The notes beneath the pieces are model-generated. The model was given only the letters and a program-made list of their open reading frames with translations. It was not told the origin of the DNA and searched no databases. The position numbers were made by a program, and so were the translations under genes. From Ottelia alismoides (Eukaryota > Streptophyta > Magnoliopsida > Alismatales > Hydrocharitaceae): DNA of 64,000 bases. The stretch is taken from positions 124,001 to 188,000 of the forward strand of contig JAZKJV010010755.1 of the NCBI GenBank assembly GCA_037367405.1, given 5' to 3'. This document shows positions 1-11,597 of this stretch, one piece after another; within the stretch, counting starts at the first letter, position 1, and every line of letters starts with the position of its first letter.

Positions 1-73
1 GTCTCTCCCGATCGCATTCGATGCGATCATCACGCTTCCGTGATGCGCTTGATGATTTTTCTCGTATCTTTCA
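1..73 (+). repeat. 3' end of the 5' LTR of copia copy 1
   Basis: These bases match the last part of the copia LTR ending at 36176 (GATGCGATC, CTTCCGTGATGCGCTTGA) and end in TTTCA two bases before the primer binding site. Only the U5 tail is in the window. Confidence 0.85.
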
Positions 74-75
74 AG

Positions 76-90
76 TGGTATCAGAGCCAG
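76..90 (+). other. Primer binding site of copia copy 1
   Basis: TGGTATCAGAGCCAG lies two bases after the LTR end. It is complementary to the 3' end of initiator tRNA-Met, the usual primer of plant copia elements. Confidence 0.9.
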
Positions 91-2827
91 ATTGACGAAT
101 GTTTTGGATTAGATCCATTAACCTACAGAGATTTTGGCTCGTTTGGGTTCATGAAGATTTTAGCATTTCAATTTCCGCAGACCTGTCTTGTAATAAAATT
201 TCGACCCTGTTAAAAAATGTTTAGACACGAAATTTAAATTGGCTAATTTTCCCCATTAATCAAGGAAACAGTAGTATTTGAGTTTGCGTAATTTGGATTC
301 CGTTTGCTCAAGATATGGTCGTTTTATTAACCATAAATCCATTGTTTCGGGGATGGCGATTAGAGATGTAATTAAGATGTTAATTACGATTTTAGAACGC
401 CTGGAAATGCATGTTTATCACATGGTTTCATTTTTAAATCAAGTTATCAATCTCTGAAAATTGATTTTTCTTAATTTGGATTTAAAATGAATGAGATATG
501 ATATTTTTAGTTAGTGAGGGTCACTGCTGGAAATTGCATGATTATCCAAAATCTTGTGATAGTCATTCAAATAAATTGATGAAAATTAATTGTTAATTTT
601 TTGAAATGATTATTAATAAATATTTGTGAAATATTTAAAGATGATAATTGTTTCCTTGAATGACATTTCACTAACCAAAATGATAAGATAGTTGATCTTG
701 ATCATAATTGGCTGATATGAAATCATCAACAAACATTGTTTTCATGCAAAACCCTAGCTTATCCTACAATAGTTGTAGGACAATTTTTACATGCAAAACC
801 CTATTGCTTGAATAGGATTGGGGATTTGTTTAGCAAATCTCCTTATAATATTATCAAAATGGTTTTGATGAATATTATATGGTATAATTTCGGTTGAAAA
901 ACCGATGAGCATCGCAAAGTACACGATGATCTATCTGGCATTATCCTTTCCTGAGGTGGATATGGTGTCTAGTCGGAGAGCATTGGGGTAGCGGGTTGCA
1001 ATGTACGTGGTCCTTCCCACTCTTGTCGGTACTAGCCATGACAACGGGTAGGGACTCGATAATGCCGGAGAAGTCAAAGTGTATTTTTCTAATTATTAAA
1101 AATCAAATAATACGTAATTTGAGATTATACCTACTATTCAAGTAATAATCAAGTTTGTTGATTGAAAATTGGATTGATATTAATTTAATGTGATTAAATT
1201 GATTATATCTAATTGAAAGTACTCTATTATGAATAGATGTGTATTTCCCTTAGAGGAATTGATCATAATGAATGTGATTCATGATGATTAATTAGAATTT
1301 GAATATGATATGGAGGATCACATAAGTGACATCCATGGTCTCCCGTCAAGGTGAATGGTTCTGTCGCCAGGGATTGTATGTAGGAGACGCCTGTCCGAAG
1401 TGATAGCTCCTGTATGCAAGCGCATCTGGATCGGGCTTTTTTCTTCTCGAAAGAGTAAGGCCGTATGCGTAGTGGCCCTAATATCGGGTCCTCATATTAT
1501 TGGGGCGATATTGGATTGCACATAGCGAGTTCTAATCCTATTAATGGTTGGTTCAATTAACAACGGGTCAACATCGCCTTAGGGGTGGCGGGCGCCGGTG
1601 TTAAAGACCGAATTGGGAGATGCAAGTTGGACTTGCAAGGCGGAATATGTTCCCGCTTCTTTTTATCGAAGTCACAAGTTCTCATATTATTGGAATGTGA
1701 CAAAGATAAGGAAGGCGATCCCAGATCTTGCTTGAGATATAATGGTAAGTATATCTCTTACATTGAAAGTGATTAAGGGAATGAACTTTCAGTGTTGACA
1801 AGGCAAGACAACTTTGATATAAAAACTCCTAAATCAAAGTAAAATATGTGTATATATATACACACCTATGCAAATTTCTTATTCCAGATAATCCTTCATT
1901 AAACATACTCAATGTTATACTCAATAATAACTAGTAAAATATCATGGATTGGACTCATGATCCAGATATTGTACTTGCAGTTGGACACATAATGTATGTG
2001 GTTGTATTGTGCAAGATTCCTCAACATAATGAGGTATGATAATTAAATAAGACAAAAAGACACCACCTTAGGGTTCGTATGTCTCTATAGTCTTGATCTT
2101 TCATCGAGTGTACTTTGGAAGTGATGGTGATCGTAATTGTCGAATAATCCTTCTAAAATCAAAGAAGATATTTTGGCGTACATATGTGCTCTAGACATAT
2201 AATCATGAATGACATGGTTCTTTGCATTATGCAGAATGGTAGCTCGAAAGAGATGATATATTCAAAATGTTTGAATACCTACCTGAACCAATGTTTTAAG
2301 AGTCTAGATGGACGTAGAAATGATGAATGTCATCATTCTGCTGTCTATAATCAAGTCATTCATGAATCTTCATAATATTCATATTGTATGAATTAAATGA
2401 AGCATGTATAAATGTTGAAGTTCTCTTATATTTATATCTTTTGAGTTCAACATAAGAGATCCTTTGTCTTGAGCAATGGTTGTTCATAGATAAAGAGAGC
2501 ACAGTGGAAGCATGGGTCTGACCCAAGAAAGAAGGAAAGTCTAAGAGTTGACCTACTTCCGTGACTTCCATATGGCATCCAGATAGTTGGATGAATGCCA
2601 ATACTGCCATGAGTCGATGTATTGATAGTATGACTATCTGGACTATCTAGGATCCTTAGAGAAGGACTCGGATAGTGCATCGAAATAATCTACATTTGAT
2701 CATTGAAATTGACTTTCTTATAAGATAAGATTAAAGTCTACTAATTGTATCTCATTCTTCTATTGACATTTGCAATTGGTTGCATATATATATTAGAAGA
2801 TTAGAAAATTGATCTGAAGGTTTAGTG
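91..2827 (+). other. Long non-coding leader of copia copy 1 (left part of interior)
   Basis: This 2.7-kb AT-rich stretch aligns with 36194-38940 of copy 2 but holds no reading frame longer than about 85 codons, and none resembles a gag capsid or zinc knuckle. A GC-richer block at about 1310-1570 is well conserved between copies (compare 37390-37640). I see no gag. The family may have lost it, or it may be beyond recognition. Confidence 0.6.
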
Positions 2828-2832
2828 GTCAT
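2828..2832. other. Target site duplication of the Athila element (left)
   Basis: GTCAT here is repeated at 26296-26300 directly outside the other LTR. The uninterrupted sequence is seen in copia copy 2 near 38938-38945. Confidence 0.9.
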
Positions 2833-5800
2833 TGATGAATACCCATTCATCACTGTTTATTCTTATATTTTAGCTACAAAAATCTTTGCAAATGCATGTA
2901 TATGCATGTAAATACAAATAATTAGCAAAAGCATGCGTTATATAAAGTTTACTAATTAGCATGTTTCTGTGCAAAAATAAAAGAATAAAGAGACAAAAGA
3001 AAAAGAGGGAAATATTTAGAATAAATATTGAGCAACCTAACCCAAGGGAAGGCTCAGTATGGGCCTGACCGCATAAAAGCCAAAGTAGGGGGAGATAGGG
3101 GCTCATGTGCATAAATAGACTTGTAACTTAATAAAAATATTTTCCTCCCATAAATAGAATAAAAGTGGTTTGTATATATAGTATATATTTATAATTATAA
3201 AAATCAAAACAAAAATAGAAAAATTAAAAAGAAAATAAAAAGAGTCACTTGTGTATATATCCACCATGTACATACAACCACTCCTATATTTATTTCACCC
3301 TATAAATAAATAAATCAAAATTCTAAAACTTTTATAAATATTCTATCTATTATGGTGTACATAAATAAAATAAAAACCATTAAAACAAAAACAAAATAAA
3401 AAGAACAAAATTAAAAACCAAAAACAATATTGTAAATAAACCATGTATATAGATGTACATATCTATTTATTTAACCATTGTATATAAATAATAAAAATAA
3501 AATAAAAATACCCTTTTGTTCATAATTTTATGTTATAAATAAATAAAATATAAAATAGGAATAAAAATGCACAAAAATAACAAGTTAAAAATCAAAAATA
3601 AAAATCCTATATTGTACATATACCAATATATAGTATAAAGTGTACATACCCTATTTTTAGTTTGAAAATTTTATTAAAAATCACCAAAAAATAGAAAAAA
3701 TTAAAACAAAAATATTTCATGTTTTAAGTTTCCCTTAAATCAGCCATTTTCTATTTTAAAATGAATTTTTAATTATTTTCCACGTGGCTGATTCCCATTG
3801 GTCCACGGGGAATGTTGACCCCCAGTCAACTCCCCCCGCGGACCCTCTTCTCTCGCGGATCGGGTTGTCGACCCGATTTCTCCTCTTTTTCCGCGCTCGA
3901 TCCGCCCGCCATTTGCAGAAACCCCGGGTCCTACCCCTTCTTCTTGCATCCGAGACCCACGCCCGGGGGATTGCATCGGGGTCCGTGCTCTGAGCAGCCC
4001 TACCCGATCAACCCTAGCCGGACCCCTGGGAGTATAAATCCCAAGCTTCGCCGCACGATTTCTCCATCTTTGTCTCCCTATTCCTTCGTCCCAGGACCTC
4101 CACCGTCATCCCCGAGGTGGCAGCTCGTTGCTGGCAGTGTTGCAGAGAGGAGAGGTTGGTTGGACCATCGATCCGGCGTCTTCGCGCCACCGTGCTCCGC
4201 CCCAAGGCAGAGCTCGAGCCTCGGGCCACGACGTCCCGCGAGGCAAGGACCCAGAGCAACAACAGCTCATCCCTAGTTGACTCGACCACCTAGGTAGCCC
4301 TATTTCCCTTTCTTGTTCATTAATTTTTGATTTCGCCCAAATCTCACCGTCGCCGACCATCATCGATTCCGACCACACCCACCTTCCATTCGATCATCGG
4401 ACCGCACCACCGCACTCACCTTCCTCCCGTGCACCTTCTCCGCCCCTTCGTTCAACCCAGCTCGCACAGGAGCTGGGATTCGAACCCCTTCGTCGTCGCA
4501 TCGCCGGGGTTCGTCCGCACCACCGCACCGTCCACCTTCACCATCGCTAACGGGGTCGAGGCAGTTTGCCCTCGACCCAGGAGCTCTTTGGTTGCGTTTT
4601 GCAGGTCAATCGAGGGCTGTCTGAGGCCCTCCTACTTGAGAACCGGAGATTCTCCTCCGCCGGACTCGGCAGAGCTCTCCGGAGCTCTGTTGATTCATCG
4701 GAGACGTCCCACATACGCGGGAGGCTAAGGAGAAGCTTCCCCGATCATCAGAAGCCCCCGCGGAGGCTCGGAGCACGCGTACTGGACCGGCGAAGTTCGC
4801 CGGCCACTTGTTCTTCGAGGACCTCCAGCAGCCGTTGGATCTCCCTCCAGCTCCAGTTTCAATCTGAGGCATCCATTCCAGGAGCGCCAGCACCACACGA
4901 TCAAAGGAGGAGTTGATCCAGACCGTCCGATCCTGAGATGAGGTGCAGTTGAGCAGTCATCGTCAGATCCTCCACGTGTCTTCGTATCAGCTGTACGATC
5001 ACGCCAAGGGTTACAGGAGTGAGGCACCTCCTCTTCTTCACCGTCGGATCTCCACGTGGCGCGCTTTCCGCCCTTGGATCTTAAATAAGGGGTAAATTTC
5101 CCTTAGGCCCCTCTGCTTATGGTTGTTATTAGTTAGTCCTGTAAATATTTTATCTCGATCATTTTATTCTGGACATTTTACACTTTGGACCTTGTATTTA
5201 CTTTATTTGCATTTATGCCCCTGTCTACGTGGACCACGTGCATCGTCACGTGAACGTTGTTGGGTTATTTGCATTGATGCCCTTGTAGTTTTGGGATGTT
5301 ACTTAATGAATGAAAACTTTTAGAGCATTGCATTTATACCCCTGTGCGTGATTTATTTGAGCATGTGCGTTTTATTAGTGGGTAAATTACACTAAGGTCC
5401 CTGGGCTTTTAATACGTGTTATTATTTAGCCCAGAAACTTTATTACTTTGCAAGTTGGTCCCTGAGTGCCCCGGTCACGCGCTTGGCACGTGAATACTTG
5501 GGAATTTTGCACCGGACCCCCTGGAACTTATTTTAATTGCGTTTAGATCCCTATGCATTGTACCTTGGTTTTGATTTTTAATAAGATATCAAACTAACTC
5601 CAAATTCAATGAAAATTAGATACATGGCTCCTGCCATGGTGTAAAAGTTTCTAGAATTTTTGGGGACATTTTTGATTTCATTTACTATTTTTAAATATTC
5701 AAAAACACGCATTTTCTTTACTGCCTAACTTAAAAATTCACAAAAAAAAATTAAAACTCTCCTAAAAATTACAAAAAATTAGTTAATGTGTATTTTGGCT

Positions 5801-6494
5801 TGATTGATTTTCTGACCAATTTTGGGTATTTTTCATTATATAAAACTCATAAAAATTGAAAAACACCTAAAAAGCTATAAAAGTTCTAATAATTATTTTA
5901 AAAATCCAAAAATAATAATTCTAGTGGCCAAATTTTCTTTGTGGTTTTTAATATATAGGAAAATTACTCTAGGATTTTTAGGGACTTGTAGATATTTTAT
6001 CTAAGTCCCCAATCTTGGCTGGACATTGTTGTTGTTTTCTTGCATTGTTTGATTTTTAGAAAATTAAATAAAAATCAGAAAAATATCAAAAATTCACTAA
6101 AAACAGTAAAAAACATGAAATACATAAAAACATTTTTATTTGAATTTTTGAGTGATTCTTGATTCATAAAATAATTGCTTGAATTGACCTACTTCATTGT
6201 GTTCTTTATTTTCCTTATTAATCAAAAATCCAAAAAATTTGTAAAAATTAAAAATCCACCAAAAACATTTGTATTTTATTTTTCGACTACTTCGTAGGCC
6301 GCAAGGCCAACACGTGCTCCTTGTGTTCGACTCTGGTCGCTATACCAGGTTAATATAATAGCGAGACCGCTTCTTGTGCTTGTTTGATTTTTATCCGATT
6401 TGGTGGTCTATTTTTCTCGATTGATACCGCTTGGTAACTTGGGTCGCAGCGACCCTTGATGACCTTTTTACCCGAGTGATCAGGCGTGTCATCA
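2833..6494 (+). repeat. Athila 5' LTR (3662 bp)
   Basis: The LTR starts with a 20-bp near-palindrome, TGATGAAT-ACCC-ATTCATCA. An AT-rich U3 (to about 3780) is followed by a GC-rich block with ACGT-core motifs and a TATA box. The U5 half is AT-rich. Short frames in the GC block are not conserved as proteins. In the first 780 compared bases (3001-3780) I count about 15 differences from the 3' LTR; the GC-rich part is somewhat more diverged. Confidence 0.93.
4033..4039 (+). promoter_or_regulatory. Putative TATA box of the Athila 5' LTR
   Basis: TATAAAT lies at the end of the GC-rich upstream block and is conserved at 23833-23839 in the 3' LTR. Position and context suit the U3/R promoter; the start site is inferred, not seen. 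Confidence 0.55.
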
Positions 6495-6497
6495 GAA

Positions 6498-6514
6498 TGG
6501 CGCCGTTGCCGGGA
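6498..6514 (+). other. Athila primer binding site (tRNA-Asp type)
   Basis: TGGCGCCGTTGCCGGGA begins three bases after the LTR end. It matches the complement of the tRNA-Asp 3' end with one G missing. tRNA-Asp priming is typical of Athila elements. Confidence 0.85.
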
Positions 6515-7889
6515 AGCACGGCTTAGTAGTCGGTTTTCGATTTTTCCTGCGGTTTTCTTTTCCGCGGCTTTTTGTGCATATTTTGTATATATCATTTATT
6601 TGCATAATTGTTTAAATAATCTGGTCTGACGTTCGGTTTGTTTTCTTGTGAGGGCCCGAGGATCGAGGCAGCTTCTTCGGAAGCCGACGCAACCGCGAGA
6701 GTCGAAGGCGGCTCTCTTCACTACAGAGCCGCAGGAGAGCGCGGGGAGCAAGCACGAGCGCAGGAGCCGCGGAATAGCCGCAGAGTAGCATAGTTTAGAT
6801 TAGGATTTACTTCCAGCTTTATTTGAACAATTGTTGTAATAATACAGGGGCATGACACTCAGACAGACACTTAGACTCTTGGGGTCTATTTCGCCGAGCA
6901 CCAGTGTGCTCGGGGGACCCCTCGGTTTGTACGCAATTTTCTTCGCGGTTTTATTTCTTTCCTGCATTTTCCGGTTTCACGCGGATATTCGAGCCCCTAG
7001 CCGTAGGATTTTCTGCTTGATTGTGACGTAATTCATCGGATCCAAACACCCTAATATAATTGCATGTTCCTATAGTGCGGTAATTGGACCTATAATAAAA
7101 AATAATAAAATAGTCGTTACATCACCTCCGAGCCTACGCGTCGCGAGCCTGCCCCGTTAAGCGCTACTCCTGAACTCGACCTGTCGAGAAGAGGAGGGGT
7201 GGGTCTAGACCGGACTCTTTGGATTGGAGGCTGGTGGTCGGCTAGCCGTTCTTTCGAGTAACACTGCTGTTTAGGGACTCGGTTTTCCGCCTGTACCATT
7301 TAGGTAGTTTATTTTTTCGTCTTTCAATTCTGTGCGGATCATATTGCATATAGAGTGCTGGAGCCAGGTACGCATTTCTGACTTTGCATGCATCATTGAT
7401 TTTCTCGCGCATCGGCTTTTTCGTCTTCTCCCCCCCTGTTTTGGACTTAATAACTAGGAGAACCGAAAAATTCGTTAGGCCTTTTGTTTTTATTGAAAAA
7501 GATCTAAAAAGAAAAACTATAAAATTGGGATTGTTTAAGCTATTGACCCTAAAAGACACTTGACCTAAAAATCTGTCTTGGGGAGAGCAACCCCCTCATT
7601 GTTTGGTTTGATTGTGCGAGAGAGTGACCCGTACCCTAGGTAGAGCCTTCCGGTACTCCTCTCGACTGATTATCGACTCTTCTTTGCGGGACAGTCGGTT
7701 GGGAGAATATCGGGTATCCCAGCAGGTCACGTAATCGCTCTGATATTTTGTTTGTTCACCAAAATAAAATTGACAAGATAAATCGACCGAGCCTTTACGG
7801 TCTTCAGCTTGTGTTGCGTTGGTGAACTGAGGGGTTTGTTTGCAATCATAGTTTCTCCAGATCTCATCCGTATTACTCGCCAGATCACG
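6515..7889 (+). other. Untranslated leader of the Athila element
   Basis: About 1.37 kb lies between primer site and gag start. It has GC-rich stretches (6640-6790, 7110-7250) and no convincing coding frame; short frames on either strand look incidental. Confidence 0.6.
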
Positions 7890-8714
7890 ATGATGGGCAG
7901 GAGATCTCTTAGGCAGCCTCTGGCTGCACCGCTTTTTAGCACTCCAGTCCATTCATCTAGGTCGGTTCATGAGAGCTCAGACCCGCTCTCCGAACCCAAG
8001 TACGATTCCGCCATGTTCCCTCTCGACCACCCTTCTTCTTCTGAGGCCGAGATACCAGTGCCAGAGGAGAGACAGACAGATGATTTATCGGTACCTGAGT
8101 TCGGTTGTTTTGATTTTTCAGAGACGATGGCCGGCAGTTCTGATGATCGCACTGGAGGTCCACGAGGAGATCAACATTTCGTTCTGGACCAGGGTTCGAT
8201 CAACTCCACCCTGATCGCCTCCCTCGAGTCAGTGCAGCAGCAGCTGAGGGATCAGGGGGCATTCATGATAGAGATGAGGAGAGAGCTAGAGCAGATGAGA
8301 GCCGACCGTGAGAATCGCGGAGGAGAAGGACCCGACGATGCGGCAGCTGCCGCCGCAGCAGCAGCAACAGGAGGACCACCGAGACCGATGCTGGAGAACC
8401 ACAATCCCGGATCGACTTTGACGCACCGTTGGGTGGTGCTACCAGCTATCGTGGGGGATTTCAAGTTCCCCCCGAACACTTTGCAGCTCCTTCCCCGGTT
8501 TCACGGTTTGGCCACAGAGGAGCCTCATCTCCATCTACAGGAGTTTGAGATGATTTGCAGTACTGTCCACGATCGTCAGGTGGACCAGGATACCATCAGG
8601 ATGATTGCCTTCCCCTTCTCCTTGGCAGACAGAGCAGCCACCTGGCTGAAGCATCTGGGGAAGTTTGTATACACTTGGGAGCAGCTCCGCGCCGAGTACT
8701 TGCATAAGTACTAT
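7890..8714 (+). pseudogene. gag: Athila gag, 5' part (interrupted)
   Basis: This is the N-terminal and capsid-like part of the structural polyprotein that packages the element RNA. The frame runs from ATG 7890 (MMGRRSLRQ) for 275 codons with an acidic, Ser/Pro-rich N-terminus, a coiled-coil-like stretch (about 8230-8310), an eight-alanine run near 8340-8370, and the conserved plant gypsy gag block ending AATWLKHLGKFVYTW...LHKYY. The insertion of a solo LTR at 8715 brings a TGA immediately after. The frame resumes in phase at 11598. An upstream in-frame ATG at 7809 exists, but the conserved-looking protein begins at 7890, so the start is uncertain. Confidence 0.85.
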
Positions 8715-11592
8715 TGATGAATCTCGGATTCATCACTCTAAATCTCATTTATTAAGCTTAAGTCCCTAAAAATCAACTGCATTTCTGCATTTATTTCACA
8801 TAATTAGCATTCAGGCATGATTTCATAAGAATTGCATGTTAGCGTTAAATTCTGCATATTTTAAGAAGCCAAAAATCCAAGCCCAAATTGACCTGTAAAT
8901 AGCCTAACTTCCCCTATTTTTAAACTCCTTCATGCTAACTCCGAATAACCCAAAACCACCTCCATTGTGTACATATCACTCACAAGAATAAATAAAAAAT
9001 ACAAAAAAATCACTAACTCAAATAAGTGGACCAAAAACCCAAACCCTAGTTTCAGGATTTTCGGACTAAAAGCCACATATCTTCCCCATCCAGCGTCCGA
9101 TTTGATCCTACTCACTTTTGAACTAATGCTCATTCAATTACCTTCAAAACAAGACCAAGTTCAAGTGAATCGGAGCTCGTATGTGAAAGTTGGGTTTTGG
9201 GCCTCTTTTGTACATTGTATTTTCGCGGTTTTGACCTTGTATTTTATGTACTTATTTTCTTCTTTAATAAAAATCCAAAAAAATTAGATTAAGGTCTCTT
9301 TTATTTATCTTTGAGTTTTCCATATTTTTCCGGATTTTTATCTTGTTTAAAAAATGACAAAAAAAATAGAAAACCCAAAATTCAAGGTATTCTATGTACA
9401 TAGGATACCCCAAAAATTCACTTTTTACATTTGACCGAATTTGGCTTTAATGTCTTCATGAAAGTTGTAGATCTCGTCGAGACGAGCATTTTTTGTGAAG
9501 GAACTTTTTCGATCCGAGGTCATTTACTATTTCTTTTTGATTTTACAAACTCTTTTTCCTTTGATTTTTCTGGTGCCGACACGTGGCAGCCCCAGAGGCC
9601 GCCACGTGTCAGCTATTTTTTGCCTTTTCGTTTCTTCGTTTTTATTAAAAAAAAATTAATAAACGACGCACGTGCGTCGCACGTGCCAAGCTCTCCCCTC
9701 TCTCTTGACCGCCAGGTGGCGCGATCTCGGCCGCTCGATCTCGGCCGATCGAACGGCCGTCGATCGTCGTCTTCACCAGACACCCGCAACCGCCGCTCGC
9801 CCCGCAACCGCCGCGCCCGTTACCCTCGTAACCACCGCCGCCACTCACCTCCGCTTCCCTCGCCTCGCCAACGACCTCCTCCGCTATATTCGCGCGCCGC
9901 CGCTCTCCTAAAAGCCCGCAACCCATCACCGGCCTCCTCCCCTATATATACACCCTCGCCGCCCCCTTTCTCAACTTATCCGCCGGTAGCATCCTTTGCC
10001 ACGGAGCTCGGTGGTGACAGCCCGAGCTCCGCCTCCTTCCCGACGAGGTCCGGCGTCTTCATCGACGCCGCTGCAGCCCACGGCACCCCCGTGCCCTCTG
10101 CCCCGCTCCGAGCTTGAGCTCCGTCGAGCCAGCATCATCGACTACCTTCAACAACACCGGAGCCCCGCTCCGCCTTATCGTCATCTTCTTCGACCTCCAG
10201 TTGTTCCGACCTCGGTCGTGGAGCCAGCGACATCAACGTTCTACGTCTTCTTCTCTGCTATCACCAACGCACCATCGTCTTCTCCGGCAGCTCCACAGTA
10301 GAAGCTTCACGCTCCTCCGCCTCGCCACCGACGATAAAGGAAGGCGGCGAGCTCCCTCCGCCACTCCACAGGCCACAGCAGCCGGGCCCGGGGCCCGAGA
10401 CCCTCCCCGCGTGCGAGGCACGTGACGGGAGGGGACGTCATCAGACGTCATCCGGGGGTCACGTGCTACGCACGTGACCCTGGGTCATTTACAAAAGAGG
10501 CCTGGAAGTTCTCCTTATTCGCACCGCAGTCCCGCCTCCAGAGGGCACGTGCCAAGCACGTGCTCCTCTGGGTAATTTGCGCCTACGCCCCCCATAAGCT
10601 AGGTAAATAACAGTAGGTCCCTGTTGCATTTTTTATTATTTTATTTATTGCTATTTTCATTCACACCCCTATGTTCCCCCTCTGTTTTGGACCTATTCTT
10701 GACATTATTTTATTTATTTAAAAATAGCATTTTGTTCATCTCTTAATTCTCTACATTTTGACATGCTGTGGATATTTTTGTGAATTACGGTTGATTAATA
10801 AATAAGTGTTTTGTGGAAATTGAAATATTTTATCCAATCTGTGCTCGGAAATTCATAGTTAATTAACCGTTGCTTTAAAAATTCCCCAAAAATCACATAT
10901 TGGAGAGATTAAGTTGCTTGACATTGTGCCCAAAAATCATTGCATTTGCATGCACACTTTGCTCTGTAAAAATCATTTTGCATATTTCACTATTTAATTT
11001 TTAATAGGTATTCAACCCCACATTTTCGAGGTTTAGGATTTTTCTAAGATCCATTACCTAGTGATAGATCTTGGATAATTTTATTTCTCGAAAATAAGTA
11101 GGTTTAATATTTATTATAATTAAATATTGAAAATCATTTTGTTTGCATTTAAAAATCCATAAAAAAATTCATACTGCATCCAAAAATTCCAAAAAAATTA
11201 CAGTGCACTTAGTTCATCATATTTTACATCTCGGCCAAGTTTCGTATTTTTCGGACATCATTTGAACGTAATTCACATTTTAGTCCATAAAATAGGCCGG
11301 ATTTGCATATTGCACCCTTTATTGCATTGAAAAATTCCAAAAAAAGACCGCCTTGAAAACCGAACTCAAAATTGAATAGACATTAATCTAAGTTGTTCCT
11401 TTGCCTCCTTGTGATCGACCTTGGGACTTGCCCAAGTAAAATAAACATAAAAACCACGTGATTGAATTTAATTAAAAATTTGTGGTTATTTTCTTGACTG
11501 TTCTCGAAAGCCGCCTACAACGAATGCCTCTAATTATTTTCACGAACTAACGTTAAAAACAACTTCTTAACGCGGCTTTTGCGGGCTCGTCA
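8715..11592 (+). mobile_element. Solo LTR of a related Athila-type family, plus orientation (2878 bp)
   Basis: The unit starts with the 21-bp palindrome TGATGAATC-TCG-GATTCATCA and ends GGGCTCGTCA. It is flanked by the 5-bp duplication ACTAT (8710-8714 and 11593-11597). No primer site, coding region or second LTR is present, so it is a solo LTR left after recombination. A TATATATA box lies near 9943-9950. Nine CACGTG palindromes lie between 9580 and 10562. A near-identical copy in inverse orientation is at 17835-20825. Confidence 0.93.
9943..9950 (+). promoter_or_regulatory. Putative TATA box of the plus-strand solo LTR
   Basis: TATATATA follows a C-rich stretch. The equivalent block in the inverse copy (about 19470-19708) has been replaced by unrelated GC-rich sequence with no such box. 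Confidence 0.5.
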
Positions 11593-11597
11593 ACTAT

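Noticed and set aside
3812..4728. Frames of 130-155 codons in the GC-rich part of the Athila LTR
   Set aside because: Several overlap on both strands, are Pro/Ser/Arg-rich, and are not preserved between the two LTRs. They are a composition effect.
9431..10425. Long frames in the solo LTR (228 codons and others)
   Set aside because: They lie in a GC-rich promoter region, overlap in all frames and are changed by the block replacement in the other copy.
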